Shown here in pieces: positions 26,101 to 38,671 of a stretch of 64,000 nucleotides of DNA (within the stretch, counting starts at the first letter, position 1; every line of letters starts with the position of its first letter). The DNA lies in assembly GCA_025738555.1 (NCBI GenBank), contig JAOVFP010000006.1, positions 992,001-1,056,000 of the forward strand, written 5' to 3'. A model generated the notes under the pieces. The model was not told where the DNA came from. It did no database searches and was given only the letters and a program-made list of their open reading frames with translations. A program made the translations under genes and the position numbers. Source of the stretch: Cyathus striatus. Lineage: Eukaryota; Basidiomycota; Agaricomycetes; Agaricales; Nidulariaceae.

Positions 26101-28103
26101 GAATCTCTTCAGTATAAACCATTCGGACTTCGATAATGTCAATGTTGCTTAAGCTGGGATCGCGTCACTGCCGACCTATGACGATGATTTTTTTAGGTCG
26201 TCATTAAGTCAAACTTCCCCTGAAGATCAGCAATTTATGAACTGCAATCGTTGTGGCCATTTCTAAACCCAATTTCGGTTTATACACCGGTAGGTTGAAA
26301 TGTCTACTTGTTTTTCAAGTTTTCATTGAGAGTGTCCAATGCCTAATTATATTATTACCACTGGTAAAGGGCTTTTATGGTCGTTAACTAATACGATGCG
26401 ATCTTTTGGAAGCCTGTGTAACGTTTGGAATAGAACATGCAGGAGTACAAAACGGGCACTCCAACCTTATCGCCTGCAAAGGCGAGTCAGATCCAATGAA
26501 GTCTACCCACATGGCCCCCCCCATCCGCTTGTGGGTAATTGATGGAAGAGAATCACAAGGTACCACACATCTGACTCAAATTCCTCGTTTTGATTAGCCA
26601 CGATGAAGAAGGAAAAAGGCTTTCGCGATTACATGCGTGTCAAGTCGCGGTTGGTAGTACAGTTTCAAGTTTTGGCCGTTGCAGTTGAAATTAATTATAC
26701 AGTCTATTATTGTCCATGATCCTCTTTCTTACTCCGCTCGCATGACTCAGTGTTGGGTTCAAGGCATATTTCTATAGGTGTTGATTATAATTTGATGTTA
26801 TCATTGTCGTTTTATCATACTCCATCGAAGACTGGTCATGTCAGATTTTCCCCGATGGACGCTCAGTTGGGTTATCTGATAATCCTTGGGGACGACAGAA
26901 TTCACAGGGATGAGGTGATCGGATTCGGATGTGGCTATTGATTTCCCCATATTCTCTGGTTGGCAAGCGGACTTTTCAGGTAGTAAGATGTAGCTATACT
27001 TAACTGTAGTGGTTGTCCGTATGTGGAATTCTTCAAAATACTTACAGTCATCTTGGTTCCTGAGTCTATGGTTCAAACCGCCGATAGAAGTCAGACTTGA
27101 CAGCTACTTGGTACAGAACTAAGAAATACTCGGTCACATACACTTTACTGACGCACCGTAACGGAGATTCAGGAATCTCCACTGGTTAGTTGATGTCACT
27201 CTGGCAACTAATCTCATTGAATCTCCTTCCGGGTACCCTGTAGATTAAAAGTACTATCAAGGCGTAATTTGATATCTCTGTTGAATTTAAGTTTGATCAG
27301 TTTTCGCGCTTTAAATATTAATGGCCAGTTATAGCGTACAAGTTATATCATATATGCACTCAGGCTTTTCTGTAAACTATGAATATCTGTATTAAATCAT
27401 TGCTGTAGAGAACTGATGAACGCATTTAACAGCTTAGTGGTATAAAATGCTGTATGCAGTTGACCCTCCCGCTGGCAATCGGCAATAGATAGATTGATAT
27501 ATACAAGGCTTCCATGCTCTAACCATTAATTCATGGGAGATGACAAGAATCTATAACATGCATAGCCTTTTTATTCGAGCCACATAGCCTAGGCCGCCGT
27601 AACCAGGAACTAATTATCATTTGGACATGTACGAGATATGATAGATCCTACCCTATCCTACCTAGCGTTTGAATCTTATATAGCTATGCCATAACATGTA
27701 TCGAGATATCAATGGTGTTCGCACTAAGTTCGCACTTACTTTAGCTCAGAAATGCAGCAGCCAGCTACTCGTTGTTCTAAATATTGGCAACCATTTTATT
27801 CTTTTTTAATACACAGATAATTGCTTTATATAGACAACATGTTATGTGTTGTGAGGGAGTTTCAAGTAATAGGATAGAATGGGGTTTAAACTTCAGAAGA
27901 GTGTGACTGTGTAAGAAGCAATTGAGAAGCAAGCAAGAACAACTTTGGAAAGCAAGTTGAAAGATCTTTATGCTTGTTGTATTTTGTTTGGGGTAGTCAT
28001 GAAAAGTAAGCATCGACAAACTAAACATCAAAAAGATTGGCCTCTCGAGTTTCTCGTCAGTCTCATTCGACTTACTCAGCTCACCCAAACCGAACAAAAT
28101 ATC
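23138..28103. other. 5-kb gene-poor interval
   Basis: No gene is supported between the proline-rich gene and the MPP6-like gene. Frames at 23981-24241 (-), 25517-25879 (-), 26406-26597 (+) and 26801-27076 (-) are under 125 codons and share no family signature. They may be eroded fragments or chance. Base composition becomes visibly AT-rich from about 27250 to 27780. Confidence 0.55.
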
Positions 28104-28971
28104 ATGTCTAAGAAAGTGCTCAGTACCGGAACGCTAAATTTGCGTTTCATGCAGAACGCGAACAGGCTCAAGCAGCTCAAAGAAGTGGAATTGGACCGAG
28201 CTAAGCTCGAGGATGATGGTCAATGGGAGGTGCCCAAGGAAGTGAAAGAAGCATGGGGTATTTCTTCTACGGTGGGATCCACGTGAGTCTCATTGTCTCA
28301 TTAACTCCTGCACTCGGTCATGAAAGACGTCTAGCGAAACTGTTACATACGAATCCTCATATCTTCCCTTTTTGTTCCCGTCTACTCCTGAACAACCATC
28401 CGGCGTGGTCGAACCTTCGTCATCCAATGCAAGCCTGCCGAAGGGAAGGCGTGCATTTGATAAGAAGGGTAAAGAAATCGTTGACCAAGCCAATCACAGC
28501 GGTTCTCACTTTGATATCCCGGACTCTGTAGCTGCTCCCACAGCTGACACCGATACGACGACGGATTCAAAGGGGAAGGGGAAAAGGCGCACCCCGCATC
28601 CGAATCCCACGTCCATCTCTCTGTCAAACTCTGGTTCACTAAAAGGCTTTGATAACCTTAAGAAACCTAAGGACAACACAAAAACAGCGAAGCAAGCTAT
28701 CTTCGAGAGCACCAGCACTGGGCAGGATTTGCGAGCTTCTGAGTCACAAAATCTGGTAACAGTGAAGCCACCTGCTGTATTTTTGAAGCCGTCTGGGGTA
28801 GATGAGCCTTCACAGCTTGGACGTGTGTCTTCTGAGAAAAAAGCTGACTATGGTCTCATTGACGGAGCTCGCGCAAAGCATACGAAACGCGAACGTGAAG
28901 GCGTATTAGACCACTCCAACGAGGAGGGCAAGCGTCGAAAGAAGAAGAAGAAGAATGTGGAGCGAACTTAA
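28104..28971 (+). CDS. MPP6: MPP6/MPHOSPH6-like nuclear exosome cofactor
   Basis: MPP6 binds RNA and the RNA exosome core in the nucleus and helps 3' processing of 5.8S rRNA and decay of surplus transcripts. The start MSKKVLSTGTLNLRFMQNAN carries the family's N-terminal (L/M)xFMQ motif at residues 12-17. It is followed by RLKQLKEVELDRAKLEDDGQ and WEVPKEVKEAWG. A 52-bp intron (28283-28334) joins STVGST|ETVTYESSYLP in phase (271 aa). The rest is low-complexity and Ser/Lys-rich, with DYGLIDGARAKHTKREREG near the end and a basic tail (KRRKKKKKNVERT) that looks like a nuclear localisation signal. An upstream in-frame Met at 27945 would add 53 residues. I prefer 28104 because the family motif lies directly behind it. 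The protein is longer than human MPHOSPH6 and closer to the fungal form. The call rests on a short motif and overall architecture. Confidence 0.7.
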
Positions 28972-31900
28972 TCATAGTGTTGTCGAGTATGTTGCGTGTT
29001 CCTTTCACGACTCTTCGTGACATCCTTGCAGCCTGTTCTAGTCCATACACTTTCTCGATGACACGCATCAATAGCATGTGCTCTCCTGCTACCCTACCTG
29101 GTGCCAGCTTGGTTATGGTCAGGCTCGACACCTGTTTCAACGGACGTCCACCAGAAATAGTTCATTCCTTCTGGAACAACATCATCTCGTGGACTCCAGT
29201 CACTGGCCGTTACTTCTAATCGCTACCGTGGGCAATGTGTGCCAGTATAGATATCTTAAGCTCATGAATACAATTCCTGACAGTTGTCGATTTTATTTTG
29301 AAATTAGAAGAGACAAGTGTATATCTCTACATCACATATCGTGGTCGGTGTCTATTGCGAATTGGATGATATCTTCTCAGCGGACTTACTATGATTAACT
29401 GTTGGTTCTACTGAACACCAAAATTATAGAGTTTCTTCGGCCAGTAGCTACATTGCAATCATTTGTCATGATCCTCGTATGACATTGCTAGATATAAGTG
29501 AAACTTCTCTTCCGGATTGCCACCAGATACTCGTTCTGATTTTCAGATGTACAGGCATCTTACTTCTGAGCGTCCAAATAAGCGTCTATTATCTCGATAT
29601 TCTCTTTCCCATGACATCCTGGGTGATGAGATATGATGGTATATGGTACCATAGACATTGCTGCGATAATTATAGCATACTTGACAATGTTGTTGCATCA
29701 AAGCTCGGTACGAGGTTCTGTAACAAAGATTGCATAGACAAGTGTGGTCACAAACCAACTCGGACAACCCAAATAATGGTCAAGGACGGGTTTAGTTTAC
29801 TGCCTTTCCGATTGAGAAGACTTATTTGATCACTTGATTCATTCGCGGCGCACAAAGAAGGACTCACGGTACCATCACAGAGGTCGAGGATGACATGGGC
29901 TACAGGGTAAAGGGTGCACCCTTGGTTCTCAAGCGTACTCCACAGGGACGGATAAGCATACTAGAAAGAGATCTGCAAGCAGCCACGAGAAATAGCAAAG
30001 CTAGACATGCTATCACTTACCATCGGGATAGAAGTTAGTAACTTCTAAGGCTCTGGGAAAGAATTCGATTTGGTGAGCAAAACGATACCACAGTACACAG
30101 CCTGCAGGCAATGCTTCTCGGCCCGAAGTCAATGGAAGGCAGGAGTGGCAAGGCCGTCTGATATGTCAGTGACGGCATGGGTTCACAACTTTCCATCCCA
30201 AATCATAGGTGTTAGTGCCGCAATTCCATCGCTCGCTCTGATGTGACTTTATCACCCAGGACAGGGCAAGTCCTCGGGAAGCATTGTTGTAATGATTCTT
30301 CGTCAGTATCAATTCAGGCATGTATCCTTGCCAGGCAAAGTAGCTCCATTATAGTCAAGTACTTAACTGAAGCAGCGTGTTCCCTCGCAAGGGCGTAAGA
30401 ATGATAGAGAAATTGCCGGACTCGTCGGGACTTTTATCCTTGTCTCTTGGGATATTCGGCGTTGACTGAGAGAATCGCCGAGGTTGAGTCTGTCAAGTCC
30501 TCTAATAGAACATGATACCCAAAGAGAAACAGATCTTGGAACGACAGTCCGCTGAACGCGAGTACGTACCTGAGTTGTGGATGTAAGTGCCTTTACCTAA
30601 ACATTTTCGGAAGATGACAGTTCCAAGAGGGTCAGATAGATTTGTTAGATTTGTTGTTGAGATGCATGAACGCATTTCCTCCGGGCTTGTACGGGAATGC
30701 AAGCCTCCATCTCTACTGACCCGCACTCATCAGTCTGGTTCGTCAGCGCAAAGAACCAGCGTATTTACGACTCAATCCTTGCTCCAATAATACGTGAGCT
30801 AAATACACTCATTGCAATGATGATGAGAAAAAGAGTGCTAGTATATACGGAAGTAACATTTTCAATTCAGTCGCTCGCTTTCTAGAGTCAATGAATAGAA
30901 ATGAATGCACATACTTAAAACATGATGTGAGCAGTGGGTCATAGGGGTTATCCATCCGCGGCGCTGTGGCTAGGAGGGCGTTAAACGATGATGTACGAAG
31001 TCATTATCTGTATTTGGTCGGCTAGTAAGTATGATGCCCGTCAAATCCCCATGCACTCGAGGGGCCAAGCGCTTAGCAAGCACACAAGGCTTACGGCCTA
31101 ATGCTAGGGAATTTACTATAGGGCTCGATGTGTGATTACTGAGTATACCGGTTAGAAGTGCGGAACCAAACACGAGACCTGGTGAGAGTAATTTCCGGTG
31201 CAAGGCGAGTACCCTGTCGTTGTGCTGAAGAGTTGGCGATATTACAGGCCGCGGGGCCATTGTAGATCGCATTTATTCATCCTCCGTAGCGCAATTGGGA
31301 GTATATATAAGCTGACAGGTGATGTCTCGCAGAATATCTAGAACGATTCTGAAAAATAATAATACAGAGATAGAAAGCGCAGGATCACATCGGCAACGCC
31401 GCATGGATTGGAGAAATGCGGGGACGTGTCATGGAACTGTATTTAAGTCTGTTCAGGTTTAGAGATGCCTCGTCTATGTTGTGCCTCACAGCGTCGTGAG
31501 GCGGAGAATATGCGACTGAGAGGAACAGGCTAATACATCGGCCTTCTTTTAACACGGGTAATCAGCAATCTCGTTGAGGTTCTTATTCAGTGGTACCTCA
31601 GCCACAAAGCTTTGTGGCTGAAATAACTTTGACGGTTCCGAGTATGCAGGCCTGGAGAAGATATATAGGGGGAGCCATTACCTCGTGCTAAAGCCATAAG
31701 GTATCCTTGTGCCTCTGGCGGATCACCTGCTGACACGGAAAGCCGGTTGGATGAGTGAGGGGGATAGAACGGGAGTTCTAATGACGTTCCAAAGATGCAA
31801 TATTGCTTTGTGCGTTATTATCGACCATTTAGGCTATTACAAGTTATCGATGAACTTTCATTGTCAGCATTCCAAGACCGCGATGCGACTCACAGTGGCT

Positions 31901-32322
31901 CAAAATATTTTGTGCGCTTCCGTTCTTCGAGGAATCGGGGAATCGGAACGATTAAGTAGTCGAATTCATGATGGTTGATGACGATCAAAACTCTCGACTC
32001 TGTCGACTAGACGGAATCAAAAAAGTGTGGCACGTGGTTGTTTGGTGTTGACGTGTTTGGCAAACAATAGTTGAGGATGTGCGGCTATACTCCGCTGCCA
32101 AAGTTTGAGCGTTGAGCGGAGGCGTCTTAGACGGCGGGCTATCAGTTTCAGCCACTATCTCTATCCTTGAACCTAGACGTGACACTCTCTATCTTCATTC
32201 ATTCCCCAGTACGACCACATCTCCTGACGCAGGTCTTTCCTATTCCACAACGTCAGAACGAAACAAGAACTAAACGACTCACGATTTCAAATTTGCACGA
32301 TTTTGGCTTGAAATTTCAGACC
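28972..32322. other. 3.35-kb gene-poor interval
   Basis: No gene is supported. A 116-codon frame at 29479-29829 and the smaller ones at 30587-31978 lack motifs. The interval contains the perfect 24-bp palindrome at 31598-31621 and TATA-like strings near 31301. The 3' part should hold the promoter of the membrane protein that follows. Confidence 0.55.
31598..31621. repeat. Perfect 24-bp palindrome
   Basis: The arms TCAGCCACAAAG and CTTTGTGGCTGA are exact reverse complements with no spacer. It lies in an intergenic stretch, about 700 bp upstream of the membrane protein gene. It could be a dimeric regulator site or the trace of a mobile element. No function is shown by the sequence. Confidence 0.9.
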
Positions 32323-34446
32323 ATGGCAGCAGTATATATCCACGATTCTATGATTGCCACAGAGCAACATAACCCCCGACCATTCTCTCACACACGAAAC
32401 CTCTCTACCGTCTCCAGTACCACCCTCCACCCTAGTACCTCAGACCATTCCCAGCCAACTGAGCCCTTGCTACATCAGCCCATCACGGAGAGTTCTTCGA
32501 CAACTTTTCATGATATTCCAGAGAGACCCCCAGTGATTCCTGACCGCTCCTTGTCAGGTCCTGCTTGGGAGCGGTCAATCGTTCTGGACGGTGAACCAGT
32601 GTCTCAGCGGGAGAAGAAAGGCCTATGGGAATTAGCTGTGCGACGGCGTTTAAAGCATTTACGGATACTGAAGGGGGCTTTCGAGTGCTTTATTGGTCAG
32701 TCGATCTCCGAAATGCGTTTGCTTCTCTATTGATCCTACCTAATTGATAGGTGCATGGACTATATATAACACTGTTATGTATTTCCTAGCCTTCACTGTA
32801 TATAATTCATCAGAAGGACAGGTTATATCTCTGGCGCTCGGGATAAGCACAGGAGTGTCCTTTGCCTTACTAGCATGCGCAGCTGTACTCTCATTTTGCC
32901 GTTCTCATCTTTTAGCCAATCACTTTCCCATCTGGATCCTGGATCGTTTACGAACGGTCATCCGCTATCTTTTATCTCTACTTATACTGGGATCTTCCGC
33001 AGTAAATCTGGCAATGGTAAATGCCATTAGGCGCTCGTCAGATGTGCAACTACGCCTGAGTGGGCGCTGCCACTTTGATATTGACTCAATATGGTCCGTT
33101 TCAGATAATCCATGTGATGGCGCGTCGCCTGCTTGGGGTGTCTGGCTTACGATAGCAATTATTCGTCTTGTCATGACCATTACTGTTCTGGTATTTCACC
33201 CAACCTTTTCTTCCGTGAGGTTATTCTCACCCCAACCATGTAGATGCTCTATCACATAGTCTCAAATGCTTATGAACGCATGCGCCGGCCTCATGCACGG
33301 CGTCGTCATTCGAGGCGTCGACGCCGCCAGTCTCACCAGCGGGCTGAGTTTTACGACACCTCTCTTGGACCCGCAGTGACCCACGCTCGCTCCTTTATTC
33401 CTCAGGCACCTCGTGACGTCCATCGACAGGACTCTGAAACCACTCTAGCCTCATCCAAATTTTCCGGTTCAGTATTCCACCACCAACCTCGACTGGGTCG
33501 CTCTCGTTCCGCTGGTTTCTCAGAGGAGGACCACGAATCAAATAGTCTTGATCCCTATCCTAGACCCCAGGTCGTGCCTATGCCCATGGACAGTTCCGCG
33601 AGTCTTCCCGCTCAGATTGACGAACCTGATCGTGAGATGACAGGGTTCGTTGATCGATTCCGGACACTTATTACCCAGATCACGCGAGAGACACAGGATG
33701 CTGTCGAGTTTGCACAGTCGGATACCACATCCGGGCGTACGACCGAATCTCCTGGTCCCATCGACGGTGGCAATGAGGGAGACGATGAGGACGAAGGTGA
33801 CGATGAGGAAGGATTATATTACCGACGGCCTAATTTACCTCCAGTTCTTGGATACGATGAGCTAGGCCGCCCGTACCCTCCTGACGAACCTGTACCGATA
33901 TTAAATCATTACATAACGCGTATGCCTACGATAGACTCTGTGGGCTCACGCGAGATGGGCAGCAGTGTGTACTCGTCTGAACGCAGTCACGTTCGAGCAG
34001 GTAGCAGTGGGTACAACAGCAGTCGACCTCCAACCCGGAATACCCTTCTCTCTTGGAATACGGAGTTTAGTGGGAGCCAGCCACCGAGTCGGGCCAATAG
34101 TCTCAGTGCTCGCGTAGAAATGATGCTCGCAACCTCAGAAGTTGGAGAGCTGATCGTTATGAACCCATCTAGTGGGAGGAGTAGCGCTGGAACTTCTGGA
34201 AGTAGCGCTGGCGGTGTCGGGGGAGAAACACCTCCATCTGGCGAGATCGTCCCTTCATCCACTGCCGCAAGCCGAAGCACGTATTATACTGCGACGTTGG
34301 GCAGTATGACTTCGGGTAACTCTGTCCCCGACGGGTCGTCAACTCCCCCACCTCCCATGCCACAGTTAAGCAACACCAACCAGCTCGGCATCATGAGGAG
34401 CAGGTCTCCTCAGGATGTCATACCCCTACCAAGCCACAGCTCATGA
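32323..34446 (+). CDS. Membrane protein with about four helices and a long disordered cytosolic tail, unknown function
   Basis: Three exons: 32323-32695, 32751-33190 and 33244-34446 (671 aa). The N-terminal 120 residues are Ser/Thr/Pro-rich, followed by a basic stretch (VRRRLKHLRILKGAFECFI). Membrane segments are WTIYNTVMYFLAFTVY, ISTGVSFALLACAAVLSF, IRYLLSLLILGSSAVNLAM and WGVWLTIAIIRLVMTITVL. A Cys/His-containing loop (LSGRCHFDID, NPCDGASPAWG) sits before the last helix. Exon 3 begins with an Arg-rich cluster (RRRHSRRRRRQSHQR, positive-inside) and continues as a Ser/Gly/Pro tail with an acidic block (EGDDEDEGDDEEG) and LPPVLGYDELGRPYPPDEPV. The second intron could also be read as 29 bp (33215-33243), but GTATTT at 33191 gives a normal 53-bp intron and keeps frame. 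I do not recognise the family. Confidence 0.8.
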
Positions 34447-37400
34447 ATTATTCCTAAAAGCATAACTAGACGTTCCTACCACCGCACACTCCGAGATACC
34501 CTCCCCCCCATACCCTTATTAGCCCACATTCCTTTCACGATCGCAGCCTTCGACCTTCATGATCTACAGACAGTTTTTCATAAACAAACCTTTTGTTTTC
34601 TCTTATTTTGATTGGATGGAACTACGGATCCCTATATATTCCCAGTTATCGATGGTGATATATGTCGATGGATACCCTTGTATATACATACACGAAGCAT
34701 GAATCGAAGATACCCGCAGTTTTTACATAACTTTCTTCGTCATCGTGGCTCTCTGTCTAACTTATTCATTGACTCCTCTATCACTTGCTCCCCACCCTTC
34801 CTTTAGGTTCCTCGAGGAACGCCTAACCCGCGGCGGCCTTGTATTCTCTCTCACCATGGCATTAGTTCAGTCTTTAACGAGCCTCGTTCCTGGGAAACCG
34901 GTCGAGTTCATCATAGTTCAATATCAAATGGAATATAATCGAAAATGCTGCAATAACCTGAACCGCTCACTGCCTACTCAGGAAGCATAATGTAACCATT
35001 GTTAGGTCCCGTTGCACCTGACCCTCCCGGAGAAGTGTTTCCGCGCCTAGTTCTGTTTCTTCTAATGCCAGAAACTTTGCGACAGCGATCGTGATATGTG
35101 GTGCCCCATGTGGGGTGATAACATAACAGCAGTTGCCCACATCTGGGGAGGTTTGTCGATTTATGGAATGCTTTGGAATAGCCATGCATTTCTTCCGCCG
35201 ATAGCCACGACTTGAAACGAGATATGATACTATTTCAGTACATTTGTCGCCGGTCGCTCTCTTTCACAATTCCACGATGGGAAGAGTCTGTAGATCGATA
35301 AAACGGCAGCCTTGGAAGCCACGGGTGAACGCTACAGGTCCGTAGTCAGTTTTACTTTTAATAGTGGGATGATGTCGTCCATTACTTGTCCCCGTTCATG
35401 CAGTGCTTAAGTCCTGAGCCTGTGGTGACGCTTATAAACCTTGCTTCGATTATTACGAGAGCTTAGATTTCTTCATGTCGTCAGGATAAGATAGGCGGCT
35501 TCTTATAAAATGTACAGTCATCAACCACCAAACGTGACACCCCGCCCAACGTGACAAACCCAACTGATTGACCTCTCCTCACCTCAAATCTATGGCTATC
35601 GCTACAATTCTTTTTGTATCTTGAGGCCTAGTATCCCAGGAATGAGTTCAAACAATATTTTTACAGATATATATTGAAATAGATATATGGTGCATAAATT
35701 AAGTTAGAGAGTTACCCCAAACATGAGATTTCTAAAAAATACATGGCATAGATTACTCAATAAAGGCACTTGATTTAACTGTTTTATAAAACAGCAGCTA
35801 TTACTTAATGTAATAAATCCCTATAAATGTTTTTATGGTAAAGTACATCTATGTTCTCTGATATATCACTAGAAATCTGAAGTGCTCAGTGTTGCGAGAC
35901 AAGGAGGTTTTGTTTATATTAATGATCCGGACTTCGGCAATCTTTAATTTTGAAGTGTTCCATAATAAACTGTATGGCCATCAGCGGCTGTCACGCCGCG
36001 TGGTTTTGCTCAAAATCCAGTCCCCTCAACTATTTTGCCAATGTTTGTTCCCTACTAAAACACAGTGCGATAAAAATTATACAGAATGATTCTATAAGAT
36101 TATATCTATCCATATGTACAATTATTATAGTAGAATATGTACTAAATGATGTGGAATCACACCTTCAAGTTTTGTTGTCACATTGAATGGTTGATGACTG
36201 TACTTCCATTAGAACACAACGTGCCCTCATCCCTGGCAGCTCGGATAAATAGCAATTTACACTTCTTGAATTACCGTGTTTTCTGGAGTACAGGAACCCG
36301 GTGTGCGTAATGTCACCTGGCTCCAACTTCAACGAAAATATACATATTGACTGACTAAGTAGTCTCGTGCTAAATATTGGCGACTGAATAGCATTACTAG
36401 ACAGCGGAAATGACGGTGTCTGTTTGATCCTACAGTGACCTTCCGTCACATTCACATGTGAAGGATTCAATGCTAGATCACCGCTCATGCTTTAAATTAC
36501 CAGCTAGTAGTACTTACACAACTTGGAGTCCTCAAGTCAATCCAATTAAATGACCTAAGTCTACGGCTGTGTATAGGCTTATATCTTGCTATACGCGCTC
36601 CGAGAATCTCTACTTTGCGTCTATTGCCAGGAAATTATATTATATTCCCAACCACTTAGTAAAGAAAGGTGCAGTCGCTGTTCAGCAGCACCGCCGATCC
36701 CCTGCACTGGTATTACAATACAGCTTCAAAAAGCATTTGGAGCCCAGAGAATGATCATGAGCAACCCAACTCCGTTTCCGAAATCGAAGAGTCAATCCCT
36801 GCGACCCTTTGTTGACCGTGTGGAGAACGACTGCGAGGCATAGAATATTTTCCGTTAAATCCTTCAAAACCCTTTTGTTGTGTCTCCGGGAGTCCGGCAT
36901 ACCTACCGGATTCCGAACATGAGTAGCGACTCCCTGGCCACTCCAGTGTTTTGTATCTTTCCGGAGTACGAAGAACTGCGAGAAGCATGAACAGGGCGCC
37001 TGTGCCTCACAGTGATAGGGTGAGAATAATGTCGCTATCAGACGTTGATAGAAGAAGAGCTTTATTCTGCTTTATTCCATAATTCATATTGGAGACGAGA
37101 AAACTTTTCGTGGGATTTCATTCACCCAACTTCGAAAGTTCGAAACTCAGGCTATTCATGGGAAGCGTCAAAGCACTTAAGTTAAGCACTACCAGATGTC
37201 GGCGGCAATGCACGAGATGCAGGAGTACAGCATTTATCATATATGGCTGACTAGAATAGCGCTGTGAACGGGACAATGAGCTTTAAATTATAAAACTACG
37301 AAGGTCAAAATTACTTACCGCCTAAGGAGACGTTTGCGAGAAGTTCAGAAAATGATATTTATGACATCACCATCCGACATCGGACCGAATCCCGACTACA

Positions 37401-38625
37401 GGGTACTGTAGAAGTCATTTCGTTGTGTACCGACTTGGTACCAACGCCACTTTATGTGCGCAAGGAGGTCGCAGCGTGCTGCGAGTCCGATTCATTACAT
37501 AGCCTTCAAGAAAGAGCTTCGATATTAATATCACCCTAAGGATTAATGTGTTCTCAATGCTATAGTGTTCCTCGGTATGTCGCAGGAGAAATGAATTGAA
37601 TTCCGTCGTACCAGTCAACAGATGCTTATTTATGTGCATTCAACGGTCCCAAGAAGCCTATCGCCCTCGACAAGGATTCTTTATCCGTGGACGTGCTCTA
37701 ACGCCCTGAGATTGACGCCGGGTTCGGCGGTTTCTTGACCTTCGACAACGCGGTGTGTAGTGTAGTCAACGTAGTATGAAGTGGCGGGGCGAATGTAGCC
37801 TGGTACCCCTACCCCCGACCCAACGAAATCGACGGGATCCCAGTTAATATGTTTTGTAGAGCGCATAATAGCTAGCAGCCTGAGCCTGAGTATGATATGC
37901 TTTCAACCAAAATTTTGAAATTGAGCAGCCGAACCTAGCACAAGTATACAGAGTAGACAAGCCTTTAAAAGTCGCAGCCATGAAGGACAAAAGGAAGCGT
38001 GGCAACTAAATGCCGAGTAATTCAATCTAAAATGAAGGTAAAATTTGTTGGTTCCAAATGGAATCTGAGCATAGGCGCACGCGCTGGCAACCGAAAAAAT
38101 GCAGCAGCACGATCGTCGTCGACCACTGGCTAAATTGGGAATTCAATCGGTGTTCGCGCTAGAGTGATACCATTTCCCGACATGGCGCTGAGACTGGTCC
38201 GTAACGAACCGTTTCATTGTGCACGCAAAAGTGAATACAATCGAATCCGGTCACAACCTGGAAATTACCGTTAATAAATAAGTTTGATCAACACGGAAGC
38301 TATTTGAAGACTTATATATGCAACGACTGGGAATAAGAACGAGGTTGTCCTGATGACTTACACGGCTTTCGCCAAACAAATTCGCTCCGCCACCAGGGAT
38401 GATGGAAAAGGGGGGGTCGTTGTGGGGTCGAGAAATGCTGAAGGTCCACTACCTAACGCACCATTGAGCTCTAGAGCATGGTATAAGCGGTTCGCACCTT
38501 ATCGCCATAGGTTTCCAAGTTGGCTCAGCTTACGGAGGTTATTGACGTCTGTATCGTGTTGAAGGCCCCGAAAATCAGAACTTCGTAGTAGTCGATTACC
38601 CCTTTGGTTTAAGGAGCCAGTTCAT

Positions 38626-38671
38626 TCGCGATGGCCGGGATATTTAGCTGGGATGACTCCGGCCATCGCGA
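38626..38671. repeat. Inverted repeat with perfect 13-bp arms
   Basis: TCGCGATGGCCGG (38626-38638) and its exact reverse complement (38659-38671) flank a 20-base spacer. The GC-rich arms stand out in this AT-leaning region. There is no U-run and no nearby gene end, so it is not an obvious terminator. Confidence 0.9.

Noticed and set aside
27945..28103. Longer MPP6 start
   Set aside because: The family motif follows directly after the internal Met at 28104; the extension has no similarity and includes Cys-rich sequence typical of non-coding frames.
33215..33243. A 29-bp intron in the membrane protein gene
   Set aside because: A donor at 33191 gives a normal 53-bp intron with the same frame, so the ultra-short reading is not needed.
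34967..35189. Two overlapping minus-strand frames (71 and 72 codons)
   Set aside because: They compete in the same DNA, neither has a signal peptide or domain, and no partner exons were found.
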